The translations under genes were made by a program, and so were the position numbers. Source: Plenodomus lindquistii (lineage: Eukaryota; Ascomycota; Dothideomycetes; Pleosporales; Leptosphaeriaceae). From it: a stretch of 64,000 nt of DNA. Shown here piece after piece: positions 25,858 through 35,635 of this stretch. The notes below the pieces were generated by a model. The model ran no database searches, was not told where the DNA came from, and saw only the letters and a list, made by a program, of their open reading frames with translations. The stretch is taken from positions 744,001 to 808,000 of the forward strand of contig JANUWI010000016.1 in assembly GCA_025504975.1 (NCBI GenBank), read 5' to 3'. How positions within the stretch are numbered: the stretch's first letter is position 1; every line of letters begins with the position of its first letter.

Positions 25858-26569
25858 GGGGACAACACATGAAATTGATCTTTCGATCTAGTTGCATTCC
25901 ATGTTTTGTAGTAGGTGAAGATAACTGAGAAGCATTTCGAATGACTATGGGCGCCTGGGACTCCTGCAGTGATAGCCTGAAAAGTACGTGCGCAGGTCAC
26001 CTGGTCACGCCGGTGAACTGGCGGCGTATACCCGCGCAGTTTCACTACTATAGCAAACGGTGCGGAAACCATAGTGGTGCGATATCATAACGGCGTAGTG
26101 AAATTCAGTAGTATGTTGATACTGACGCGTCTCATTCACAATGCTTCGCGCCAGCACTGTGCCTCAACCTTGACGGACTCACCACATCCCTCCAACACTA
26201 CCAAAACACAACCTATTTTGAGGCTTAGCCTAAGGTAAAGTAGACATCCACCTTCCCCACACTGGATACTAAATGTCACATAACCCACAAATAATCAACA
26301 TCACAATGCCAGTGTGCTCTCGTCCGCGCGACTGTCAACTTGGCTATGTGAAGTAGCTACCAACGGGATCAATTGTTATCTCTACAGTCGAGTCGATTGG
26401 TGTTGTCGTGGTCGAAGTAGTCTTCTTCCACGATCATCTAATATGAACGCTTGCCTTGACTGCAGACCCAATCGTGATCACGAGAAAGACATGCCTTAAA
26501 ACACGAGAATAGGACACTTACGCTCAACTACCATACCACTGCCCAGCACTAGGTCTTTTGACGCTTCCC
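25858..26569. other. Intergenic, upstream of copy A
   Basis: No supportable gene. It contains the upstream region of copy A (25858 onward on the minus strand) and the 3' flank of the membrane-protein gene ending at 26570. A small minus-strand frame overlapping the copy A start has no recognisable motif. Confidence 0.5.
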
Positions 26570-28684
26570 TCAACTCCAATAACAAGCCGTCGACGCATTG
26601 CAGGCGCAGATGCAACCCTTCATCAGTTCCGTCTCCACAGCCTCAGTGACCAACTCTTCCCCGTATCGCACTCGCCGTGAGCCAAGGTCACCAAGATCCC
26701 TGGATCCGGAAAACCTAGTGCTACTGTCGAAGTCTTGTAACAACGGAGCATCGAATGCCTTTGCGATATCTAAGGGACTGAGTGAAAAGTCTCGTCCTAA
26801 TTCCCACCACCCATAGAATGTTGAGCCAACGGCCAACAATCCTAGCGTGCTCAGAGAGGCAGCTATAGCCATGTAGCGGAAGTCCGTAACGTATATTGAA
26901 CGCGTAGCGGTACCTCTGTATTCTACCTGTTGAACGGCGTTTGTGATGTTGTCAAGGCTGCTGTTCTTACCAGCTTGTACGCGAAACGCGAGTTCTCTCA
27001 TAGTGTCGAGTATAGTGTCCAGCGGATCGCGGCATTCGAAAGAGTGTCCATCGTCTCTTATCGCCATTTCGTTGGCTAGGGCGCCCTTGTAAATTGTGCC
27101 GACCGGCCCTTTGACGCTTGAAGTGAACATATAGGACGTGACATATTCAAAACCACCTGTGTCACTGTCAAGCTCGATTCCATTTTGATATCCCGAGAGA
27201 TTTGGGGGGATCGTCGCACTAGCGGCGCGCGATTAGCTTTGTTGAAGATTGGGAAATGACTAGTGTTCAGCCAAACGTTGTACTCACATCTTTTCTACGA
27301 AGACGTCGTCGAGACGAGAGCTTCCCAGAACGATTGTATCTCCAAATATCTCGACTTTGTACTCGACGATAGCACCCGTAAAATTGCAGAGATGCGATAT
27401 CTGGTGGTCTGACCACTTGCCTCCAGGTCCAATGCGCCGATTGGTGTACGTGATGTTGAGCCTGATCCCAGCATCCGGCTGAGCTTCCCGCGTTGCTAGA
27501 ATCCCGTCTGCTGAGATCTGAATGAGCTCAGTACTGGTACCAAAGATTGGGTCGAAAAGCACTTTCGACGAGTTGGTAGAATCGCTGGAATCGCATTCTG
27601 AATTGAAACCAAATGCCTGCGACCATGTCAGCTATGCATGACCACAACAGCCCCAGTCAGAAGTAGAAGTCAGAATACCTTGACGCTTGCTGAACACTGT
27701 CGCCACAAGATTCATCATAAGATATCCTAGTTATGTTGGATCGCGCCGAAAACTCTCTCAAAACCATTGTGAATTCGGGCCGCAGGCTGACAGTTCTGAA
27801 GTAGCTTCTCATATTATTGTCACCTTATGGCCATCTTCCTCGACGCCCACATAACCATCTCTACTTATGTAACCACCAGGAAGGTGATGAGCTACGTGAA
27901 GCGCGATTTGTCCGAAAGTGTCATAGCTTATAGAGGCCCGTACCCTCGAAGCCCGTTGATTCAATGGCTCCTTCAGTACGGAGAGTAGTGAAAGTACGCA
28001 GGCTGAGGGAAATTAGCTGTGATTGCAATAGCCGCGTACGACCTACCAAAGGCGAGAAGTCTGCCTTGACGTTGATGTCCTCGTGACAAAGCATGCCACA
28101 ATGATTGACCACAGAACCAGTTCTGATTTAGCCCTGCTAGCTATATATCTGATCAGCACAACCAGATGACGGTTGGTCAAGTGTTTTATCATATTATTAC
28201 CGAAGTCCCATGCATGGCAGTCCTCCAAAAGGTTATGATTACCCCCTCGGTCAAGGCGTAGCTTAGCATGATGTTGCTGAGCACTGAGATGATACTCAAA
28301 TAAACGGACGGCGCGATTCCGTATCCCCAAGTATCCAAAGGTTGTTGATTGCTCAAAAGAAGGATCGATATCGCGGCGATGGTACCTTCGCATGGGAACT
28401 ATTAGCTTGTCCGTCGTGAGTGGATAAGTCCAAGGGCACGTACTTGCAAGCACACCCGCCAACGAGAGTAGGCCTAAGACAGGAAAATGAGTCAAAACAC
28501 CTGGTGTCCACTCCTTTGATGGAGAGTTTCCATGAACGTCTTCCGAAGGGTTTAAGCCATCGACCGCGGTGTTCTCCTCGGCAACTACGCTCTCATCTGC
28601 AAGGCTGGCATCGTGGGAGAGACGACTGGTGCGTGACGAAGATCGACCACGGTCTTCGTCGCGCTCGGGATAATATTTACCCAT
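26570..28684 (-). pseudogene. Fungal multispan membrane protein of unknown function, probably broken
   Basis: Exons that join cleanly: 28684-28444, 28385-28201, 28140-28047 and 28002 to about 27823, then coding at about 27815-27670 and 27612-27288, and 27218-26570. It matches a large ascomycete family of integral membrane proteins. Marks in order: a hydrophilic Ser/Asp-rich N-terminus; TM1 around HFPVLGLLSLAGVLAS, continuing TIAAISILLL in the next exon; WGYGIAPSVYLSIISVLSN; LTEGVIITFWRTAMHGTS; PLNQRASRV followed by an extracellular stretch with N-glycosylation sites; and the last span RYMAIAASLSTLGLLAVGSTF with the family signature LGRDFSLSPLDIAKAFDAPL. Two junctions do not work. After HKVTII the frame must shift by one base to continue into RTVSLRPEFTMVL, and the splice at about 27670/27612 is out of phase. 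It is therefore either a pseudogene with two small indels, or my model or the assembly is wrong there. The outer exons show no stops. Confidence 0.6.
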
Positions 28685-30598
28685 GATTAGCCGCGTGTGA
28701 CTATGAGTGCTTTCATGTTGCTGCGGAGTGATTTGGCGCGACATGACGACGTGCGAAAAGAGGCAAGTAACCGTGAGGGCACGCGAAAGCCAGGGAGAAC
28801 GCCATTTACATACGAGCATATACCAAGATTTGGGGGCCACTCGATGCGATTGGCCAGTTTGTGGAGATCCTGTCGCACGCCTCCCGAGATTGCCTGGGCA
28901 GGAGCGCAAGGTTGAAACAATGTAATCTCCAAACCGATAGACATGCATATAACACACGCCTAAGCCTTGCGCCAACGAACCACGATCATGCAATAACAAA
29001 CGCATCTTGATTTACCAGAGTGTCATGCCTCACACCGAATCAAGTCGATTGAAACAAGACCAATTTCGCAGAAAGGAGACGCCCTCGACTCTAGTGTGCA
29101 AACGACCGTATTACCTATATGAAACTCCAAGGCATCTTATCCACTTACAAGACTACAATTATTACACATCCTACAGTATCACAATATCATCATCCGCGTC
29201 GTGACCCGGCCTTTAATGTACTTCATCCTAACCCTCAATTTCAACGTCAATACCAACCTCACCATCAAACCCCAGCCCATCGACGTATCTACCTAAACTC
29301 CTTTAAAACCCAATCAACTCAAATAAACTATACTCACGACCTTACCATGAACCCATCCCACCACATCATCTTCCACAAATTCAACATTTTCCAGCGTGAG
29401 CACAAGGTCAAACAACGAAAGACAAACAAGGCGCATGGCAAACAAGGCGTGCTGCGCTGCTTTGCCCCGCAAAGATGAACAAGGCGCCCACCCACCCTCC
29501 CAGCCATAATAGCATAGCAAAACCACCCCCGCTACCCTCCCGCACTCGACGTAGTGGACTCTCGATACGCCACATGTCCGTCGCAGCCTTACTGTCCATC
29601 TACCACCCCTTCAACCCATCCACACCACCCTCACAACAACACCCCCCATGCCCACCCTTAGTCCCATCCTATCCCATCCACAGACCAAGACCCCTCCCCC
29701 CAAATCCCTTGCTTTATCCCCCATCCCATTATGCCTCGGATCCCGGACCGTCAAGCTCATCCCACCCGTTTCTGGCTCTAGACGCTCCAGCCGTGTAACG
29801 TGAGCGGCCATGCAAGGTCGTTGTCGTTGAATGTGCTGGGTTCCATTGTCTCGACTGGACGGAAACGGGATTATTCGTTTCTTTGCCGGGGGAGCTGGGA
29901 ATGGCTCGCTCACTCGCTCATGTGTTTTTGTGTGTGTGTGGCAATTTACTTCCAGTACCTTTGATATCGAAGCATAGTGTAATGAATGTGTAAAGACGGT
30001 TCATCATTATCAAGGTAATCGGTTCATTTCACTACATATCACACACACACATGCTTGTTTACAAGTCGAGCCCATATTGGCCCAATAAACAAGCCGCCCC
30101 GACCTCGATGAAAAAAAAAATATAAGTAGTAGTAGCAGCAGAAAGAGCGACACGGGTAACTAGTTAAAACTTCATCTTGAGCAAGAAATACCGAGGCTGA
30201 AAACACATTATTAAGGAAAAAAGTAACTCTCTCTCACACTGTCTGTCTCTCTTTTAGTGGCGTCTGTCGCCTTGAGCCGTTCGCAACGCAATCAGACAAT
30301 AAGGAACACCCAAGCAATTCCCAATCGGCTTGATCCAAGATGAACGTCTTGTTGTGCCAGTCAATAAAAGAAGAGAAAATAACTAAACCACCCGTTTGGT
30401 GTGTATGTGTGTTTGTGTGCCGTAGCGCCCAGAGACCCGCCCGCAGGGTATCAAAGAAGAGCGACCGGGTCCGGAGCAAGCCCACTCGTAGGAGGAAGTG
30501 CTTGTTGGGGTCCGCAACGCCTATGGACAACATGATGACATGCAACCCGTGACCCAAAATCAAAATGTGGGATTTTTCATTCGTTCCATCTGCCTGAC
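28685..30598. other. Intergenic, includes G-alpha 3' flank
   Basis: No gene that I can support. The first part is upstream of the membrane-protein gene. Proline-rich frames at 29475-29798 reflect C-rich sequence rather than coding. From about 29.9 kb rightward lies the likely 3' UTR region of the G-alpha gene, with short CA and poly-A tracts (30040-30050, 30110-30120). Confidence 0.5.
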
Positions 30599-31813
30599 TT
30601 ATATCAGACCGCATAATCGGAGGTTTTCTTGGATGATGATATCTGTAAAACGAGTTAGCACTGAAACATGGTGGTTGGAAGCAACGGGAAATCGTACCAT
30701 TAACGGCAGCCATGACGAATCGAATCTGCATGGTGTCTGTGGCACATGTGAAATGTGTGTAAATCTGCTTGGTCTCGTGCTGGTTGAGCGAGACGAATCG
30801 GTTCAGGATGTAGTCGCACGCCGCGGCGTAGTCTGCGCCTCCCTCGTAGTCGGGGAAGTAGTTCTTCATTGGGCTGACGGGCAGCTTCTCCTTGAATCTG
30901 TCGATCTTGTTCAAGAATAAAATGATCGAGGTCTTTACGAACCACCGCGAATTGCAGATGGAGTCGAACAATGTGAGGGCTTCTTGCATGCGGTTGACGG
31001 TTTCGTCTTCGAAAAGCAGCTGATCGTATTCGGAGATGGCGACGAGGAAGAGGATGGTGGTGACATTCTCAAAGCAGTGTATCCACTTCTTCCGTTCTGA
31101 ACGCTGACCACCGACATCGAACATGCGGTAGGTGAGGTCGCCAATGATGAAGGTTGTCTCGGTGATACCGGTCGTCTTGACACGCGAGCGGAGGACGTCC
31201 TGGTCGTTGGGGATGTAGTCGGGAGCAGCGATGCGGTCAATTGAGTCAAAGTAGCTGGCTTGTTAGTCGCGCACAGTTATGAGGGAGAAGGTGGCGCTCA
31301 CTATTTGGCCGAGTCGTTTAGCTGGTACTCGCGCGAGCGCTGGAAGCACTGTTGCACGCCGGCATCCTTCCACAGGACCGAGATGGCGTTTCCAACCTCT
31401 GGGGGCAGGCTGTCGCCCTCAATCTGTGCGGGTTGCATGAAGATGGTCTGGACGTGGTACTCGGCGCGCTGGTCGTCAAGGGGCAGCTCGAGCGACTCCA
31501 TGGCCTCGAGAATGACGCGCATCGACTGGACCGTGTTGCTGAAGATGATTTCTTTGAACGACTCGCGCTCATCGCGCGAGTAGCCGCCCTCGTGGATGAG
31601 CTTCATCTGCTTGAGGATCGTCGACTTGCCAGATTCACCGGCACCTGCGGCGTGTTAGCAGTGTGGAAGATGCAGGCGAGGTGCGCATGACTGACCGAGG
31701 AGCAGCATCTTGATTTCGTTGCGCTGCATCATCTTGTCGCGCTTGAGCTGGTTCTCGATCTCCTCGTTCCGTTGCTTGCCCTCCTTCTCTTCTGTGCTCA
31801 TTCCACAACCCAT
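30599..31813 (-). CDS. Heterotrimeric G protein alpha subunit, fungal group I (Gi-like)
   Basis: Exons 31813-31696, 31644-31302, 31254-30698 and 30642-30599 give 353 aa, the usual length of fungal group I G-alpha (FadA, MagB, Cpg-1). It transmits receptor signals at the plasma membrane by GTP binding and hydrolysis. Seen in the sequence: N-terminal MGCGMS (Gly2 for myristoylation, Cys3 for palmitoylation); P-loop GAGESGKS at 40-47, split by intron 1; switch I RSRVKTTGITETTF; switch II DVGGQRSERKKW; NKID; TCATDT; and the C-terminal CGLI, whose cysteine is the pertussis-toxin-type site of Gi-class subunits. All catalytic residues are present. The last exon encodes only 14 residues (DIIIQENLRLCGLI). 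The orthologue in other filamentous fungi controls growth, conidiation and secondary metabolism; that role here is inference. A long microsatellite lies about 350 bp upstream of the start. Confidence 0.97.
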
Positions 31814-32093
31814 GGCTGCTGTGGCGGACGCTGGTCCAGGTGATTAGGCAGGTGGCGGGTAGAGGTGTTGGTCGTCCAAGTGGGCCCAATGCGGTGATCT
31901 GGAAGCGGATGTCAACAATGGAAGATGCGCGATGCAGAGCGGGGAAGTGCGGTGAGGTTGCTGGGCCGGTGTCTTTGGCCGTGGTGAGACGACGGGCGAG
32001 ACGGGGTGTGAGTGGTGGCCCAACTAGCGGCGCTCTCTGACAAGAACTGGCACGACGGACGGCCAGGGGCAGGCGCGAACGACGGGACAGACG

Positions 32094-32147
32094 CAGATGC
32101 AGGTGCAGGCGCAGGCGCAGGTGCAGGTGCAGGTGCAGGAGCAGCAA
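32094..32147. repeat. (GCAGGY)n imperfect hexanucleotide repeat
   Basis: About eight units alternating between GCAGGT and GCAGGC, with variants at both ends (GCAGAT, GCAGGA). It directly precedes the GTGTGG array, and both lie upstream of the G-alpha start codon. Confidence 0.85.
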
Positions 32148-32166
32148 GGTGCGGCTATGGGTGTAG

Positions 32167-32263
32167 GTGTGGGTGTGGGTGTGGGTGTGGGTGTGGGTGT
32201 GGGTGTGGGTGTGGGTGTGGGTGTGGGTGTGGGTGTGGGTGTGGGTGTGGGTGTGGGTGTGGG
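32167..32263. repeat. (GTGTGG)n microsatellite, about 16 units
   Basis: A nearly perfect array of the hexamer GTGTGG on the plus strand, about 97 bp long, roughly 350 bp upstream of the G-alpha ATG. If it is transcribed in the G-alpha leader, the RNA would carry a C/A-rich (CCACAC)n tract, while the DNA plus strand has regularly spaced GGG runs suited to a G-quadruplex. It differs from the usual fungal telomere unit TTAGGG. Confidence 0.95.
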
Positions 32264-33283
32264 GAAGGCGCTCACCTGCAGTGACTTTACGACGCGCTCG
32301 CAAAAAGCAATCCGGGCGCGGGCGATGGAGGCAGAACTAGAAGGGGTGATGGGAGCGGAGCGGTGGTGAAGGGATGGCGGACGAGTGAGGTGAGAGGAGG
32401 CTCGGTTGCGGGTCTCAGGGTTGCTGCAAGGATGGGGATCGGGCGCGGGCTGGCGACGGCTGTCTCTGCACAAGAGGCGCTCAACAGACAGAAGGGCAGA
32501 GGCAGCAAAAGGGCCGAGGGTTGCACGGCAGCGAGGGGCGGCGACGCTTTGTTGGTAAGCCGACGAGCAGCGGGAGTGCGAGATGCAGACTGCAGAGGGC
32601 AAAGGACGCAGAGGCAAAGACTCAAGAGGGCTTTTGGGAGCGGCCGCGAAAGGAGTCGCGCTTGCCCTCGTTGGACGCTTTGCCATCCATGAAAGGAAGC
32701 GACGCCAGGAGCTAGCCCCGCGCGGGCCACGGGCTGCTGCTAAACCCTCGGGCCCATGACCACCTTGTTACATATGGGACGGGCGGCCATGGACTAAGTC
32801 TCTACAGTCTAGAGTAGAGTCTAGTACTGTCATGGAATTGTCATTGGCGACCACACACACCAAACATGGAGCTGCTGGCCCAGAGCCAGACGTTTTCATT
32901 TGCCCATCCATTGCCACCATGCTCACCTCCGCCGTCGCTGGTGCTTACTATGTACACAGTACTGTAGGTAGGTGTAGCAATTGGCTCTGGGCCCTGGGGC
33001 CTGGGCAATGCCCGCTGTGCCCATCTATTCGCTGCGCTGGCCACCGCCAGATGCGTCTCCCGTCCCGCTTGAGACTTCACTCTCCGACTAGCACCCATTC
33101 TAGAAGGCTTGTGGAAAATGAGGTCCCGCAGAAAAATAAGGGCCCCACGCTCGGGGCTACGGCCACTGCGTCCTCATGCCATGGTTGAAACGCTGTTGTC
33201 TTTCTTGTATTACACGAGCTGTCCATGTCTCACTCGGGACGTTTTGGCACCCTCGGCCGGTGGGGCAGGTCGCCCGACGCTGT

Positions 33284-33333
33284 CGCTGCAGGCTGCAGGC
33301 TGCAGGCTGCTGCTGCTGCTGCTGCTGTTGTTG
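33284..33333. repeat. GCTGCAG / (CTG)n tract
   Basis: Several overlapping GCAGGCT units pass into six or seven CTG/TGC units. Intergenic; it generates poly-Leu, poly-Cys and poly-Ala frames that should not be read as genes. Confidence 0.85.
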
Positions 33334-35635
33334 TACGTTTGTCAACAGGTGTTGGCGCGCAAAAAAGGTTTGGGCAATGCAAACCATGCCCTTTCAGCAC
33401 CCACCAACCACGACAAACCACGGCAGGGGGCATGTTACACTAGTCCCCATCCGGCCCGGGCCCGCCCAGTATCAACACTCGCCAAACCTCCGTCGCATCG
33501 CGTCCTCATCTCCCCGACTCGCCATCCATGCTGGCCAATCACATCCTCGCTGCCCTCTCGAAATCCTACTCGTCCTTCGGCTCCAATTCCCATTGACTTC
33601 GAGGACAACCGGATACTTTTTGCCATTGTGTCCCCGACTCCTCATGTCTTCGGCCCTTCTACTGTGCATCATCTGGAGACGACGATCTGGATCACCCACA
33701 CAGCCAACGAGTTGGTAGGTGTACACAGTATCTTGGGATCACTGGGTCAATGGCGACATGCTCGGTACGATATCCCAGTTTCTTCAACTTCTCCAGTCCT
33801 TGTAGATCCCTCGGCACCCCTCTGTGCACGTCAACTTAGACGAGAATGCTGCCGCGACCCAGAGTACACTTCTTTCCTTTGTGAGTAATGTCGTCAAATT
33901 TCTTATACGAGCACGATTCAGGAGGAAGCGGGAGCAGTGGGCTCAACGGAAGACACGTGGACGCTGGGACCATGTGTACATTGTGGGTGAAAGACTCGCA
34001 TGGACACTTCGATTGGGCAGCGCCACATTGTCTCGACGACGCTACTGTATTGGGGCTGGTACTATATACAATGGGCAGGTTACCAACCAAATCCCAACAG
34101 CCGTCAATCGAATCAACTTCTGTAGAGAAACGTCTATCAATCCTCGGAATCCTTCAGACAGCAGCTCCAACTGTTCGATTACTGTGCGGGGTTTTTACAG
34201 CGAAAGGGGCATACAGGAGTTTTTCCTTTTCCATCATCTAAATAAGCTTTACGCAGAACGCCACCCTCGATTCGGAAATCCAGTGTGGCTCTGGCGCAAG
34301 CTTATCTTCCAGTATTTCAGGACTGACAGCCATGGTACAGATTGCAGCCAGTATTCTCACCTCCTCGTAAAACTCAACTTCATGTCCATGTGTATTGATA
34401 CCATAGCGCGACCGTAAGCAATACGCCGAACGACGTACGAACCGAAGATCTTTGCCAAGGCAAGCGGCACTCTGCTGCGTACGGTGTATACTTCGTCATT
34501 ATGTCAGACAAGCTTCAAGGGAACATCCTCTGGCTCGAGCGAAGGGGCATACCGTGATGGTATGACTGCGGACCGACCTGACTACACAATCTGACGTTGG
34601 CGACTACGGTGTTATTCCATTCGTGAACACTCTCATGCCGAGACTCAACTTTCAATTGCACTTACGCATCAATGATGACGGAGCGTTCGTCATCTGCAGA
34701 GGCCTGCCGGCGGTACAACGTCCGAACACCAGTTTTGCGCACGCTGTAAATGCTTCGTATATGCGTAGGTACACCGTTGGCGATCATCGAGAAATTTCCG
34801 CCCTGTGTTACTGAAGCCCCCGGCAGTGTATTACTCTGATCCTCGCAAGCGCTGTCCTACAAGTCACCGCATCAGCGAGATAGGTCGTTTGCGACTGCTT
34901 GTCCCGACCGAGCTCATCGCTCATATGCTGGGTGTAGACAGCGTCATTGCAGCTTGCAAGGTAAAATGTGCTCAAGTTGCGTCGGGCCGCTGTGATAGAT
35001 TTCAGGCAGACGCTCACGTCATGTACGAACCACCGCGGGGTGCGATGAACTTGGTCGCGGGAAGGCAGCCAACAGCACATTCAAGTACTGCGAGGTACAC
35101 GTACGCCAAGAATGTATTTTGGTGTTCCGCGCGAAAAGTACAAGAAAGCTGTGCAACGACTGGCTGCTGGCATAGACGAGGGTACACCCCCAGCGCTTAG
35201 CGCACAATGCCAGCGCCTAAAATAGCAACTCTGCATCACCACAGCATGCATCCGACGGGACTGCAGTCAATCAGTCTGCAGTCTGGTTCCGAGCGCTTAC
35301 CATGGGTGCCAACGATATCGATATTCCACTAGCATGGCGCCTCAGCGGTTGCCCAGGCAGGGCTGTGACAAGGCGGCTGGCAAAGATGCCAGGTACATAT
35401 TGTCAGCCTACCATCAGTACCTGGATGCTGTTTACCTGCATCGATCAAACTTCATGAGACGGGGCGCGAGTTACGAATTTCCTTGAGTTCTCTCCTTCAA
35501 TTTCCTTGTTCGTTCCGCTGCTGGATCAGCGTTTCTTTGCCTCACCCCATGTCTAGATCTCTTAGTGAGTACAGTCTGTCTGACTTTAGCATCTCGAGCG
35601 ATGAAGTTGACCATGTGCGCAGATCCTGTACAATT

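Larger units (their letters stand above)
31814..35635. other. 3.8-kb intergenic region, repeat-bearing
   Basis: No intact gene. The left 900 bp is the G-alpha upstream region and is dominated by simple repeats (annotated separately). Open frames through these repeats are artefacts. At 33.1-34.4 kb long plus-strand frames exist but have no consistent composition, domain or splice structure. A trinucleotide tract lies at 33284-33333. The last 200 bp is the promoter side of the CFEM gene. Confidence 0.45.

Noticed and set aside
29475..29798. Proline-rich 107-aa plus-strand frame
   Set aside because: Caused by a C-rich tract; no start context or homology signal.
32167..32263. GTGTGG array as an interstitial telomere
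   Set aside because: Filamentous ascomycete telomeres are normally TTAGGG repeats; this unit differs and sits among ordinary genes.
31635..32303. Long minus-strand frame with poly-Thr/His through the hexanucleotide array, and similar Gly/Val, Cys/Gly and Thr/Pro frames on both strands
   Set aside because: Repeats of a six-base unit keep all frames open. These have no independent coding evidence and overlap the G-alpha leader and first exon.
33109..34417. Overlapping plus-strand frames of 180-260 aa
   Set aside because: They cross a CTG/GCAGGCT repeat, have no domain and change composition along their length; no consistent gene model could be built.
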